In this document: one piece after another, positions 47,727 through 56,762 of the stretch
Layout: every line of letters starts with the position of its first letter
How positions within the stretch are numbered: position 1 is the stretch's first letter
NCBI RefSeq assembly: GCF_014200505.1
Contig: NZ_JACHBX010000002.1
Span: forward strand, 682,001 to 746,000
DNA from: Massilia aurea
GTDB taxonomy: Bacteria > Pseudomonadota > Gammaproteobacteria > Burkholderiales > Burkholderiaceae_D
Direction: 5' to 3'
Length of the DNA stretch: 64,000 nucleotides
Notes under the pieces: model-generated
Database searches by the model: none
What the model saw: only the letters and a program-made list of their open reading frames with translations
What the model was told of the DNA's origin: nothing
Program-made: the position numbers and the translations under genes

Positions 47727-48203
47727 TTAAACGGCGATACGCGTCTCGAACTTGCTGCGGTGGGTGGCAAAATAGGTCTTCACGTTACGCACATTGGCGT
47801 GCGCGGTGAACAGCCGGTGCGCCAGCTCGTGGTAGGCCGGCATGTCGGCCACTTGCACGATCAGCACGAAATCCGGGCCGGGCGACACGCGGTAGCACTG
47901 CAGCACCGCAGCTTCCGTGTCTGCCAATTTCTCGAATTCGGCCATGCGCTCGGCGGCCTGCACGTCGAGCGTGATTTCGACGATGGCGCTCAGGCCCGCC
48001 CCCACCTTGTCGGGCGCGACGATGGCCACCTGGCGCTGGATGATGCCGCTGTCCGTCATGGTCTTCACACGGCGCAGGCACGTCGGTGGCGACACATGCA
48101 CTTGCGCCGCCAGCTGTGCGTTCGTCTGCGATGCGTCAGTCTGCAGAATGGTCAGAATGCGACGATCGATGTCGTCAAGGACAGGGAGAGCATTGATAGG
48201 CAT
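47727..48203 (-). CDS. Lrp/AsnC family transcriptional regulator
   Basis: A 158-residue regulator with an N-terminal helix-turn-helix (LDDIDRRILTILQTDASQTNAQLAAQVHVSPPTCLRRVK) and a RAM ligand domain (LQCYRVSPGPDFVLIVQVADMPAYHELAHRLF). It is divergent to glmS across 156 bases. The effector is not known. Confidence 0.93.
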   Translation of the reverse strand: MPINALPVLDDIDRRILTILQTDASQTNAQLAAQVHVSPPTCLRRVKTMTDSGIIQRQVAIVAPDKVGAGLSAIVEITLDVQAAERMAEFEKLADTEAAVLQCYRVSPGPDFVLIVQVADMPAYHELAHRLFTAHANVRNVKTYFATHRSKFETRIAV

Positions 48204-48359
48204 GAAATTTAAGAGTATTTAATGCTGCTATATGAAACAAGATTTCACAGCGTCGTAGTGGTGAAATAATATGACAAATATAACCGCACACTGTACGCTT
48301 ATTTCACCGTAATTGCTCTACGATAATACTCATTGAATATCTTTGAAGTGAGGTTAGCC

Positions 48360-50189
48360 ATGTGCGGTATCGTCGGAGCAGTCGCAAAACGCAACATTAC
48401 CCCTGTCCTGATTGAGGGCCTCAAGCGCCTCGAGTACCGGGGCTATGACTCCTGCGGCGTGGCGGTCCACCTCGACGGCCGCCTGACACGCTCGCGCTCG
48501 ACGTCGCGCGTGGCCGAACTGGAAGCGCAAGTCAAGGAAGCTCATCTGGAAGGCTTCACCGGTATTGCCCACACCCGCTGGGCCACCCACGGCGCGCCGG
48601 CATCGCACAATGCCCACCCGCACTTCTCGCCAAGCGAAGACAACGCGCGCATCGCGCTGGTTCACAACGGCATCATCGAAAATCACGACGAACTGCGCGC
48701 TGAACTGACGGGCCTGGGCTACGTCTTCATGAGCCAGACCGACACCGAGGTCATCGCTCACTTGGTCGACCACATGTACAACGGCGACCTGTTCGAGACC
48801 GTGCAGCAAGCCGTCAAGCGCCTGCACGGTGCCTACGCCATCGCCGTGTTCTGCCGCGAAGAACCGCACCGCGTGATCGCCGCGCGCCAAGGCTCGCCAC
48901 TGATCGTCGGCGTGGGCAAAGACGAGAACTTCGTCGCCTCCGACGCGATGGCGCTGGCCGGCACGACCGACCAGATCATCTATCTGGAAGAAGGCGACGT
49001 GGTCGACCTGCAACTGGCGCGCTACTGGATCGTCGACGTCGACGGCCGCCCGGTCGAGCGCGAAGTCAAGACCGTGCACGCCCACACCGGCGCGGCCGAA
49101 CTCGGCCCATACCGCCACTACATGCAGAAAGAGATCTTCGAGCAGCCACGCGTGATCGGCGACACGCTCGAAGGCGTCACGGGCATCATGCCGGAACTGT
49201 TCGGCGACGGCGCCTTTGCGGTGTTCAAGAAAATCGACCGCGTGCTGATCCTGGCCTGCGGCACCAGCTACTACGCGGGCCTGACCGCCAAGTACTGGAT
49301 CGAATCGGTGGCCAAGGTACCCGTGAGCGTCGAGATCGCCAGCGAATACCGCTACCGCGACAGCGTGCCGCATCCGGACACGCTGGTCGTGACCATCACC
49401 CAGAGCGGCGAAACGGCCGACACCCTTGCCGCGCTCAAGCACGCGCGCAGCCTGGGCATGGAACACACGCTGACCATCTGCAACGTCTCGACGAGCGCCA
49501 TGGTGCGCGAATGCAAGTTGGCCTACATCACCCGCGCCGGTGTCGAAGTCGGCGTGGCCTCGACCAAGGCCTTCACGACCCAGCTGGCCGCCCTGTTCCT
49601 GCTGACGCTGACGCTGGCCCAGGTCAATGGCCGCCTGACCGATGCCGAAGAAGCCGAGCACCTCAAGCAGATGCGTCACCTGCCCGTCGCGCTGGCCGCC
49701 GTGCTGGCACTCGAGCCGCAGATCATCGCCTGGGCCGACGACTTCGCCCGCAAGGAAAACGCCCTCTTCCTGGGCCGCGGCATCCACTACCCGATCGCAC
49801 TGGAAGGCGCGCTGAAGCTCAAGGAGATTTCGTACATCCACGCTGAAGCGTATCCGGCCGGCGAACTCAAGCACGGCCCGCTGGCGCTGGTGACCGAAGA
49901 AATGCCAGTGGTGACGATCGCCCCGAACGATGCACTGCTGGAAAAGCTGAAGTCGAACATGCAGGAAGTGCGCGCGCGTGGCGGTCAGCTGTACGTGTTC
50001 GCCGACGTCGATTCGCGCATCACGTCGGGCGATGGCCTGCACGTGATTCGTTTGCCTGAGCACTACGGTTTGCTGTCACCGATCCTGCACGTGGCTGCGC
50101 TGCAGTTGCTGGCGTATCACACGGCGCTGGCGCGTGGGACGGATGTGGACAAGCCGCGTAATCTGGCGAAGTCGGTGACGGTGGAATAA
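48360..50189 (+). CDS. glmS: Glutamine-fructose-6-phosphate aminotransferase (isomerising)
   Basis: A 609-residue enzyme that makes glucosamine-6-phosphate. Cys2 in [10 protein letters not shown] is the glutaminase nucleophile and fixes the start at 48360; a GTGAGG ribosome site precedes it. The GATase domain (1-235) is followed by two SIS domains ([36 protein letters not shown]) and the C-terminal [13 protein letters not shown]. Its 3' end is the usual attTn7 target, and the low-GC island begins directly downstream. Confidence 0.98.
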   Translation: MCGIVGAVAKRNITPVLIEGLKRLEYRGYDSCGVAVHLDGRLTRSRSTSRVAELEAQVKEAHLEGFTGIAHTRWATHGAPASHNAHPHFSPSEDNARIALVHNGIIENHDELRAELTGLGYVFMSQTDTEVIAHLVDHMYNGDLFETVQQAVKRLHGAYAIAVFCREEPHRVIAARQGSPLIVGVGKDENFVASDAMALAGTTDQIIYLEEGDVVDLQLARYWIVDVDGRPVEREVKTVHAHTGAAELGPYRHYMQKEIFEQPRVIGDTLEGVTGIMPELFGDGAFAVFKKIDRVLILACGTSYYAGLTAKYWIESVAKVPVSVEIASEYRYRDSVPHPDTLVVTITQSGETADTLAALKHARSLGMEHTLTICNVSTSAMVRECKLAYITRAGVEVGVASTKAFTTQLAALFLLTLTLAQVNGRLTDAEEAEHLKQMRHLPVALAAVLALEPQIIAWADDFARKENALFLGRGIHYPIALEGALKLKEISYIHAEAYPAGELKHGPLALVTEEMPVVTIAPNDALLEKLKSNMQEVRARGGQLYVFADVDSRITSGDGLHVIRLPEHYGLLSPILHVAALQLLAYHTALARGTDVDKPRNLAKSVTVE

Positions 50190-51087
50190 GGTGCCCACCG
50201 GTTTGAGCACCGCAGTTTCATTTCAATTCTAGTTAAAAAAATTTGATTAAAATCTGAGACAAGCGATACCCGTGATGCCGAGATTGAAAATAGTTATGTG
50301 GTTTGATTCTGCTTCAGGCAACCACTAACATTTAATAAAGACGCCGGCGGATGCAGTTCGGCAGTTTTCGTGGCAGCCTCTGCTCACGCCATCCTTCGGC
50401 CCATTTTCTGCTGCGTCAGACAAGTATGACAAAGAAGAGGGATACCCGGCATTTCCTGAAGAGAGGATGAGGGTAATCCGGGGGCATTCATTGGTAGTAC
50501 TATTTTTGAACTTCAGTATTCTGAGGTGCACTGTCTTCTATCCGGTAATTTTAGTAATACGCGAATATCGGAACTTATGCCGCTTGCACCTTATATATCT
50601 ATGGATTTTGGCAATTTTTGGTTCAAATCTTAGATGATGCTGAAAAAAAATTTGCTTGTTCATAAAATTTAGCACTATTGTTAAATTATCGAAATGGATA
50701 GGTACTCAACGATCGGGCCACCAGTTACCAGCTCGAAAGACTCGATTGACCCAGAAAATGGTTTGCAGCGGTATGAATGCGCGAGAACTTACGCACGAAA
50801 ATGCGATTAATTTTCGCGATCGGATCCGGTAGAACAAACTTGAACAACCGCATACTTGCCGCTTTTATAAGATTGGCGTCTATTCCCCAGAGATGCTCTC
50901 TGTCAGGCTGGATGCACTGCTCAAACACCAGACTCGGCATTCGATCAAAATTAGCCTTAAATTCTATCGAATTGTCACTACAAAGAGTCACTGTTGAAGT
51001 GTTATACCCTTTATCAATAATTCAAACTAATAAGCAAAACATCAGATAAAATACCGGAAATTACATGATCGCAGGGTGAATGAATAA
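50190..51087. other. Gene-poor low-GC junction at the island's left edge
   Basis: About 900 bases with no convincing gene. GC falls sharply after about 50215. Short open frames on the minus strand (50325-50531 and 50725-50991) and a plus-strand frame from about 50328 to 50630 show no recognised family and no ribosome sites. I looked for Tn7-type ends (starting TGTGGGCGG) and for a direct repeat shared with the right edge near 56.65 kb and saw none. It may be decayed mobile-element or old regulatory DNA. Confidence 0.5.
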
Positions 51088-52185
51088 ATGTTAAATAAAA
51101 TTCAAATTCTGCTTAGTACTTGCCCAGAACTAAAAGCTAAAAATATTGCTGAAAAGTTGTCCTTGGACAGATCTGCAGTTAGTAAAATTTTGCACGACAA
51201 TAAAGATATTTTTGTACAAGATTTGGGTTATCAGTGGTCACTTATCTCTGATAGCGAGTTGAAGGTGGAATTCATGGAATGTTCTTGGATGTCTGCTGAT
51301 ATTTTCGAAGAATCTTTGCTTAACAAGAATGTTTTAGATGGGAATCATTCGGCAGTTACGTTTGTCATTGCCAAGGACTGCAATATTTTGCTAGAAGCGC
51401 TGGCGCGAATCTTGGCTATTTGCAATCAACTGCGTGCATTAAAGAAGAAAGTTACAATTGATTTCAGTAATTGCAAAAAGAGTATTGGCTATTTCAGCCG
51501 GATTGGACTTTTTGATCAGTTAGAAAAAGATATTGAAATAAAACCATATCGCCCTATGAAATCTAGGGCTACGACCTATGCAGGGAATAATAACAGTGTT
51601 GTGGAACTGCGCTCAATTGATCCTATTTCGCCTGATAGAAAAATTCCAAAAAACCTAAAGGAGAGTTTTGAGGTATGTGCTGGGAAAAGTTATTCCCAAG
51701 TTGCTTTCACAGTATTATCTGAATTATTTGGAAATGTTTATGAGCATTCGGGATCGACCAGACCAGGGTTTGCTGCACTTCAAGCTTACGCAGGTAAGAA
51801 GCCACATATTCAAACGGTTATTTCTGACAGCGGCGTTGGAATTGTCGGCACTTTAATGCCTATATTAGAAAAAAAATATCCTGAGTTACTAAGAAAAATA
51901 AATAGCTCCAAGCTGGACCCACGGGTAGCTTTGTTGACTGAAGTATTTTTAAAAGGAGGCTTCAGCAAATCTGATGATGATGGTCGGGGTTTAGGGTTGA
52001 AGCGTTCAGCCGGTATTGCTAAGCAGTTCAGTGCAAAAATATCTGTACGTCAAGAAACCTTTGAGCTGAGAATGAACTATGTGAACGGACAAATAAAGTT
52101 CTCTCATAGTTTAGGTCTGACAAAGATCTTAGGTACTCACATATGTTTTGATTTTCTACTTGACGATATGCCAAAATCTGGTTAA
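51088..52185 (+). CDS. HTH - HATPase (GHKL) regulatory protein
   Basis: A 365-residue soluble protein. Residues 1-40 form a helix-turn-helix (AKNIAEKLSLDRSAVSKIL). Residues about 90-150 look STAS-like (KKVTIDFSNCKKSIGYFSRIG). From about 195 it is a GHKL-type ATPase domain: N box E212-x-x-x-N216 in SELFGNVYEHSG, G1 box D247-S-G249-V-G251, G2 box D298-G299-R-G301-L-G303-L. No His-phosphotransfer helix or receiver is seen, so it is more like an anti-sigma/serine-kinase-type switch than a sensor kinase. An AGGGTGA ribosome site precedes it. The next gene starts 9 bases after its stop. Codon use is AT-rich. Confidence 0.8.
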   Translation: MLNKIQILLSTCPELKAKNIAEKLSLDRSAVSKILHDNKDIFVQDLGYQWSLISDSELKVEFMECSWMSADIFEESLLNKNVLDGNHSAVTFVIAKDCNILLEALARILAICNQLRALKKKVTIDFSNCKKSIGYFSRIGLFDQLEKDIEIKPYRPMKSRATTYAGNNNSVVELRSIDPISPDRKIPKNLKESFEVCAGKSYSQVAFTVLSELFGNVYEHSGSTRPGFAALQAYAGKKPHIQTVISDSGVGIVGTLMPILEKKYPELLRKINSSKLDPRVALLTEVFLKGGFSKSDDDGRGLGLKRSAGIAKQFSAKISVRQETFELRMNYVNGQIKFSHSLGLTKILGTHICFDFLLDDMPKSG

Positions 52186-52194
52186 ATTACAGAA

Positions 52195-52746
52195 ATGAAA
52201 CAGAATTCCAAAAAGATAAATCTTCGTGACTTCACTAGCGACTCCCACCCCTTCGGAAACGTCGAAGGTAAGGAAGTCTTTCGCAAGCTAGTTAGTTTCG
52301 TCGAAGCTCAACCTTGTTACGACATCTTTGGCATATCGTTGGCAGGGATCGAAGCTACTGATGCATCTTTTCCGAGAGAAAGCGTGATTGCTGTAGCTAA
52401 GCAATTTAGAGGCCAGAAGGGGTTTTTTCTTACCGACATTAGTGATAGAGACCTCATCGACAACTGGAACTATGCCGCGCAGGCGAAAGAGCAGCCGTTG
52501 GTGATATGGAAAGATGATCAGTTTGAGATCATTGGTCCAGAGCTAAATTCGGCTGCAAAAGTGTTGGTTCAGTATGTCCTAACCAATCGCTCAGTTCTAG
52601 CGTCACAGACGGCCGAGGATCTGAGTCTCTCCGTTCAAAATGCAAGTACTAGGCTGAAGAATTTGGTTGCACAGGGGTACATTGTTCGACGCGAGGACGT
52701 CGCCGATACAGGCGGAATAGAGTTCAAGTACCAAGCAATCAAATAA
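52195..52746 (+). CDS. STAS-like (DUF4325) winged-helix protein
   Basis: A 183-residue protein. Residues about 25-115 match the DUF4325 STAS-like pattern (DIFGISLAGIEATDASFPRESVIAVAKQF), and about 120-183 form a winged helix (ASQTAEDLSLSVQNASTRLKNLVAQGYIVRRED). STAS-like proteins often partner GHKL ATPases in anti-sigma/antagonist switches; the upstream neighbour is exactly such an ATPase, so a two-protein regulator is inferred. The start at 52195 has a poor ribosome site, which fits coupling to the upstream gene. Confidence 0.75.
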   Translation: MKQNSKKINLRDFTSDSHPFGNVEGKEVFRKLVSFVEAQPCYDIFGISLAGIEATDASFPRESVIAVAKQFRGQKGFFLTDISDRDLIDNWNYAAQAKEQPLVIWKDDQFEIIGPELNSAAKVLVQYVLTNRSVLASQTAEDLSLSVQNASTRLKNLVAQGYIVRREDVADTGGIEFKYQAIK

Positions 52747-52760
52747 TCTCGTTAAACAGC

Positions 52761-52790
52761 TTGCTTTAACCAGAACTTGTGAGGTATCAT
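52761..52790 (+). promoter_or_regulatory. Candidate sigma70 promoter of the ubiquitin-like cassette
   Basis: TTGCTT and TATCAT are separated by 18 bases, in the 106-base gap before the multi-ubiquitin/E2 gene. This would give the conjugation genes their own transcript, separate from the HATPase and STAS-like genes. The boxes are moderate matches. Confidence 0.5.
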
Positions 52791-52852
52791 GAGGCTAGCT
52801 CATCGGGCAATGGTGCCTTAGATGTTAAACGGCTTCATTGAAGCAGAAAATT

Positions 52853-53944
52853 ATGCCTACTTATACCTCCAAAGATGATACCTGCGATATCTTGGTCTGC
52901 GGCTTGGACCTGGCGTTGCGTTCCGTCCGTATCAATGACGACAAACCAACCGGCATGCAAATCGCGGAAGCGGCAGGATTCGCTCCGGTGCCCCAGATCA
53001 CTGTGCTCCAGTGGCTTGCGCATGGTTTAGAGGACGTTCGTCCCACCGAGACGGTGAATATCCGAGAGGGTGTTAACCGTTTCATCGTGGCTGAAAGCGA
53101 GGGTTCTTCACGCTTTCTCATTGATGGTGTTCGCTACGATTGGCCGGCATCGCTTATTTCCATCTCGGTCATCCGCACGCTTGCCGCCGTTTCCGAGAAC
53201 AAAGGTATTTTCTTGGTTGACCCGGAGCGTGGGGAAGTTTTGTTGAGTGAGAATGACGAACTCAATCTGTCTCATCGTGGTGTTGAAAATCTGGTCACGC
53301 ATGCTCCGACTTGGAAGTTGAATGTACAGGGCGTGGCTCTGAGTGTGGACACACCGATAATCAAGGTGCGGAAAGCTTTAGAGCTAGCTGGTGTGAGCAC
53401 TGAACAAGACTGGCATATCTACCTCATCGTCGAAGGCCACGATAAGCGTGAGCTGAGTCTTGATGATGACATTGATCTGACCCAGCCTGGTATCGAGAAA
53501 GTTCGCCTGACGCCAAAGGACGTTGACAATGGCGAGTCGGGACCTTCGACCATACGTCAGTTTTGCCTGCTGCCGGCCGATGAGGCCTTTTTGGATAGTG
53601 CCTACCCTAACTGGCAAACCGTCATCGATAATGCGCGTCAGTGGATCTTGCTGCCGAAGTACAAGCTCCCTGCTGGATATACACAAAGTCTTGTCAACTT
53701 GGCGATTGAGGTCCCGCCCACCTATCCGATGGCCCAGCTCGATATGTTTTACTTGTTCCCAGCTGGCGTCTTATTGACTGGGGTATCAATTGCAGCTACG
53801 GAAGCTTGCGAAACAATCCAAGGTTATCAGTATCAGCGTTGGTCGCGTCACCGCGGCGGCCGCTCAGTATGGCGCCCTGGCGTTGATAATGTGATGACCC
53901 ACATTGCTCTGGTCGAATCGGCTTTGATTAAAGAGGTTCTCTAA
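52853..53944 (+). CDS. Multi-ubiquitin-like protein fused to an E2-like domain
   Basis: A 363-residue protein. Three beta-grasp ubiquitin-like units are inferred at about 11-82 (CDILVCGLDLALRSV onward), 86-150 (RFLIDGVRYDWPAS onward) and 154-222 (WKLNVQGVALSVDTPIIKVR onward, with the clearest ubiquitin-like pattern). Residues 234-363 match the prokaryotic E2 family E fold: VPPTYPMAQLDMFYLF, then GYQYQRWSRH, VWRPGVDNVMTHIALVE. Cysteines are only C11, C16, C238 and C319; C319, 14 residues before the conserved H333, is the only Cys near the expected active site. No unit ends in Gly-Gly. Its stop overlaps the next start (TAATG). The family (multi-ubiquitin, Prok-E2_E) was defined by comparative genomics; function here is inferred. 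Confidence 0.85.
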   Translation: MPTYTSKDDTCDILVCGLDLALRSVRINDDKPTGMQIAEAAGFAPVPQITVLQWLAHGLEDVRPTETVNIREGVNRFIVAESEGSSRFLIDGVRYDWPASLISISVIRTLAAVSENKGIFLVDPERGEVLLSENDELNLSHRGVENLVTHAPTWKLNVQGVALSVDTPIIKVRKALELAGVSTEQDWHIYLIVEGHDKRELSLDDDIDLTQPGIEKVRLTPKDVDNGESGPSTIRQFCLLPADEAFLDSAYPNWQTVIDNARQWILLPKYKLPAGYTQSLVNLAIEVPPTYPMAQLDMFYLFPAGVLLTGVSIAATEACETIQGYQYQRWSRHRGGRSVWRPGVDNVMTHIALVESALIKEVL

Positions 53945-55314
53945 TGCCATCTGCATCGACGCTAGCGCTAACCAACGAACATCATCAGCAACTGCTTCGG
54001 CACCTCTTCCCTGGAGATGGGCTCGAGGCAGCAGCGGTTTTGCTTTGCTCTCGAAGTGTCGGGCCCCGTCTCCGGCTTATGGTGCGAGATTTGTTGCTTG
54101 TGCCACACGAGAACTGCATTCGCGAGGTGGACTTTTTACGATGGCCAGGGAAGGCGATTGAAGAAGCCATCGACATGGCAAGAGAAGATGATCTGTCTTT
54201 GCTTCTCTTGCATTCCCACCCCGGCGGGTACTTCGAATTCTCGCTGCAGGATGATCGCAGCGACCAGTTGACGATACCTTGCATCTTTCAGGCTCTTGGC
54301 CGACTTCATGGTTCGGCCATCATGCTCCCACAAGGTGAAATGTTAGCCAGGGTGTATCGAGATGATATGAAGCCGCAAAAGCTTGAGCTTGTGGCTTTGG
54401 CAGATGACAACATGCGTCTTTGGTGGGCAGACGAAAGCTTTCACAAACGCCCCATGGCGTTTGGAGCCGAATCGCGGCGCGAATTGCATCGCTTGACGGC
54501 AGCAGTGATTGGCGCATCGGGTACTGGATCGATTTGCATGGAGCAGGCATCACGGCTAGGTTTTGGTCGTTTAATCGTGGTGGATTACGACAAGGTCGAA
54601 GAAAAAAATCTGAACCGAATCCTCAATACAAGTATTGCTGACATCGGCGAACTAAAAGTCGACGTGCTTGTACGTGCTGTAACCACTCATCGTGGACCAG
54701 ATGTATCAGTGCCTGTTCCGACAACTATCTTTGATAGGGAAGCAGTGCTGCAGGTTAGCCAGGCCGATGTCATTTTCTGTTGCGTGGATTCAAAAGAAGG
54801 AAGACAGATCGCTGATTTAATTGCATCAGCCTTTCTGATTCCTCTGTTTGACGTAGGCGTATGCATTCCTACCCGTCGTAAAGACGATGACATCGCTATT
54901 CTTGATGTGTGTGCACGGATCGATTACGTGCGGCCTGGTGGTCCTACTCTAGCCGACAGAGGCGTATACACACAAGCTAGCTTGCGTGCAGAATTTCTGA
55001 AGCGCACCGCACCTAAGCAATATGACCAAGAAGTTCAGGACGGGTATATCAAGGGTACGCTTGAAGAGGCCCCTTCGGTAATTTCACTCAACATGCGAGC
55101 GACGGCCGACATGATGCTGGAATTTATCTCTCGCATGTATCCGTTCAGGCATGATTCGAACAAAAAGTATTCGCGGAGGCAGCTTAGTTTTGCCGCTGGT
55201 GAAGAAGAATATATACCCGAGACTGGGTTTACCACAGGCATAAATCCATTACTTGCGCGTGGAGCCCAAGAGCCGTTAATTGGACTGCCAGCGCTCAATA
55301 GCAAGGGGGCTTAA
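53944..55314 (+). CDS. JAMM (JAB) peptidase fused to ThiF/E1-like adenylyltransferase
   Basis: A 456-residue fusion. The JAB domain (about 15-140) has the full JAMM set: E28, H90-S-H92-P and S100-x-x-D103. The ThiF/E1 domain (about 180-400) has the nucleotide loop VIGASGTGSICMEQASRLGF, D214 and D216 in IVVDYDKVEEKNLNRI with N222, N224 and R225, and K238. At the position where relatives carry CL-x-C after PGG, this protein has PGGPTLADRGVY. JAB would remove or trim ubiquitin-like tags and E1 would activate them by adenylation. Direct coupling (TAATG) to the multi-ubiquitin gene shows they work together. Confidence 0.87.
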   Translation: MPSASTLALTNEHHQQLLRHLFPGDGLEAAAVLLCSRSVGPRLRLMVRDLLLVPHENCIREVDFLRWPGKAIEEAIDMAREDDLSLLLLHSHPGGYFEFSLQDDRSDQLTIPCIFQALGRLHGSAIMLPQGEMLARVYRDDMKPQKLELVALADDNMRLWWADESFHKRPMAFGAESRRELHRLTAAVIGASGTGSICMEQASRLGFGRLIVVDYDKVEEKNLNRILNTSIADIGELKVDVLVRAVTTHRGPDVSVPVPTTIFDREAVLQVSQADVIFCCVDSKEGRQIADLIASAFLIPLFDVGVCIPTRRKDDDIAILDVCARIDYVRPGGPTLADRGVYTQASLRAEFLKRTAPKQYDQEVQDGYIKGTLEEAPSVISLNMRATADMMLEFISRMYPFRHDSNKKYSRRQLSFAAGEEEYIPETGFTTGINPLLARGAQEPLIGLPALNSKGA

Positions 55315-55330
55315 TTGCTGAGAACATAAA

Positions 55331-55666
55331 ATGCTAAAAGTACTGTTACTACGTCTGAAGAATTTTTTTAACGATTTATGGAGTACGCGTTATGTTGAAG
55401 TAGCAAAAGGGGAGTTTCTCCCCACTAACTTGCCAAGGCGTAATTTCGTTGTTGTGCGTGACGGTAAAGAAGATTGGAGCGTTGGCTTTATATGCCCTTG
55501 TGGATGTCATCGAAAAATCGAACTATTATTGATAACGGCCGCAGACCCACACTGGAGAATGACGGTAGATTCAAAAGAGCGACCTACTTTATATCCATCA
55601 ATTTGGCTTAAAAATGGTTGTAGATCACACTTTTGGGTCAAACGAGGAAAAATAGTCTGGGTATAG
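55331..55666 (+). CDS. DUF6527 family protein, putative metal-binding
   Basis: A 111-residue protein with a Cys cluster C55-P-C57-G-C59-H60 and a later C97-R-S-H100, the pattern of the DUF6527 family (ICPCGCH then TLYPSIWLKNGCRSHFWV). A structural zinc site is likely. Relatives are found beside bacterial ubiquitin-like genes; the biochemical role is not known to me. It starts 16 bases after the E1-like gene and is more AT-rich than it. Confidence 0.8.
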   Translation: MLKVLLLRLKNFFNDLWSTRYVEVAKGEFLPTNLPRRNFVVVRDGKEDWSVGFICPCGCHRKIELLLITAADPHWRMTVDSKERPTLYPSIWLKNGCRSHFWVKRGKIVWV

Positions 55667-55725
55667 TCTATTTTGCTATTTATTGCAGTCGTTAGATGAT
55701 TTGGAAATAGGAACAAGTTTAATTT

Positions 55726-56622
55726 ATGTCAAAATTTAATTTTGAGCAAATTGGAAAAAGTGTAGAAGCGCTTTTAAAAGCCATGACGTTTTTTTCTAAG
55801 ATTGGAATATTGACCGGAGGCATTTGCGTGCTAGGATACTTTTTGAGAATTGGTCATTTTCCACAGGGATTAACGATAGGCGACGGTTTGCTTTTTATGC
55901 TAACGGCTGTTTGCTTTGGAATAATCTATGTGCTGTTTGTAGTAAGCTTGGTCTCTCTAGGCGTAGTCATGTCACCAGTAAGTAAGGGGCTGACAAAATT
56001 ATATATTTGGTTGTATAAATTTCGAAAAACACGTCCCCCATCACAAGTGTACGATTTCGCTAAATTTAGTTTAGAGTACTTTATATTCGCTATCTTTGCT
56101 GTACTTTTTATTTTGGTATTAGGTCGAGATAATTCTAGTGCCTATTGGAATTTGCCGATTCTGTCTATCGCTATGTATTTCTTTTATTCTAGTTTCATTT
56201 CCGCTGGGGCTAAAATAAGAAATTTGGAGTTCGCTGAAAATTCTCTTTTTAAAATCGAGGAGTATGGAGATTTGGCTCAAGCTAAAATAAAGAAGTTGCG
56301 CAAAGCGCAGATGCTTAGCTTAGGACTGATTCTGATTATGCCTATTCTTCTTGGTGGCGTTACTGGTCAACTTCTCGACGGTGCTATGCGGCAAGCCAAT
56401 ATTCGAATAGAAAGCGCTACAATTTTCGTTAAGGAGCCGTATGCTTCACTTGTCCCTTCAGTAAAAAGATCCAAAACACAACCGTTAGCAATGCAATATG
56501 TGAAATTTGATGGAATACTAATTTTATCGAAAGGAATAGGAAATATGACCGTGTTGTATCTTGCTGACGGAAAATCCAAAAAACGGTTAGAAGTGCCAAA
56601 TGATCAGTTAATAGTGAATTAA
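55726..56622 (+). CDS. Five-span membrane protein of unknown function
   Basis: A 298-residue protein with hydrophobic helices at about 24-42, 52-80, 113-132, 142-160 and 196-214, then a C-terminal soluble tail (about 220-298) with two beta-rich stretches. No family is recognised. It is very AT-rich. It ends the cassette and could be a membrane effector, a target of conjugation, or unrelated cargo. An AGGAACAAG-like ribosome site lies before the ATG. Confidence 0.7.
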   Translation: MSKFNFEQIGKSVEALLKAMTFFSKIGILTGGICVLGYFLRIGHFPQGLTIGDGLLFMLTAVCFGIIYVLFVVSLVSLGVVMSPVSKGLTKLYIWLYKFRKTRPPSQVYDFAKFSLEYFIFAIFAVLFILVLGRDNSSAYWNLPILSIAMYFFYSSFISAGAKIRNLEFAENSLFKIEEYGDLAQAKIKKLRKAQMLSLGLILIMPILLGGVTGQLLDGAMRQANIRIESATIFVKEPYASLVPSVKRSKTQPLAMQYVKFDGILILSKGIGNMTVLYLADGKSKKRLEVPNDQLIVN

Positions 56623-56762
56623 AAACGACCTGAAAGTGAAATTAACATTTCGGAAGTCTGCAGGGAACCATCTACCAATAAGGTCCAGTGGCATATGTCC
56701 ATCCGCCTACCCGGCAATTGCTGGCCAGACTAGGGCCTGTCGTGGCGGGGCTACAGAAGGCA

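Noticed and set aside
48204-48359. A glmS ribozyme/riboswitch ahead of glmS
   Set aside because: That element is known from Gram-positive bacteria; the 156-base gap shows no matching core.
50190-50330. Intact Tn7 element end after glmS
   Set aside because: No sequence resembling the Tn7 terminal TGTGGGCGG and no tns gene in the island.
50325-50991. Small minus-strand genes or transposase remnants left of the island
   Set aside because: No family pattern, no ribosome sites, and no inverted ends could be seen.
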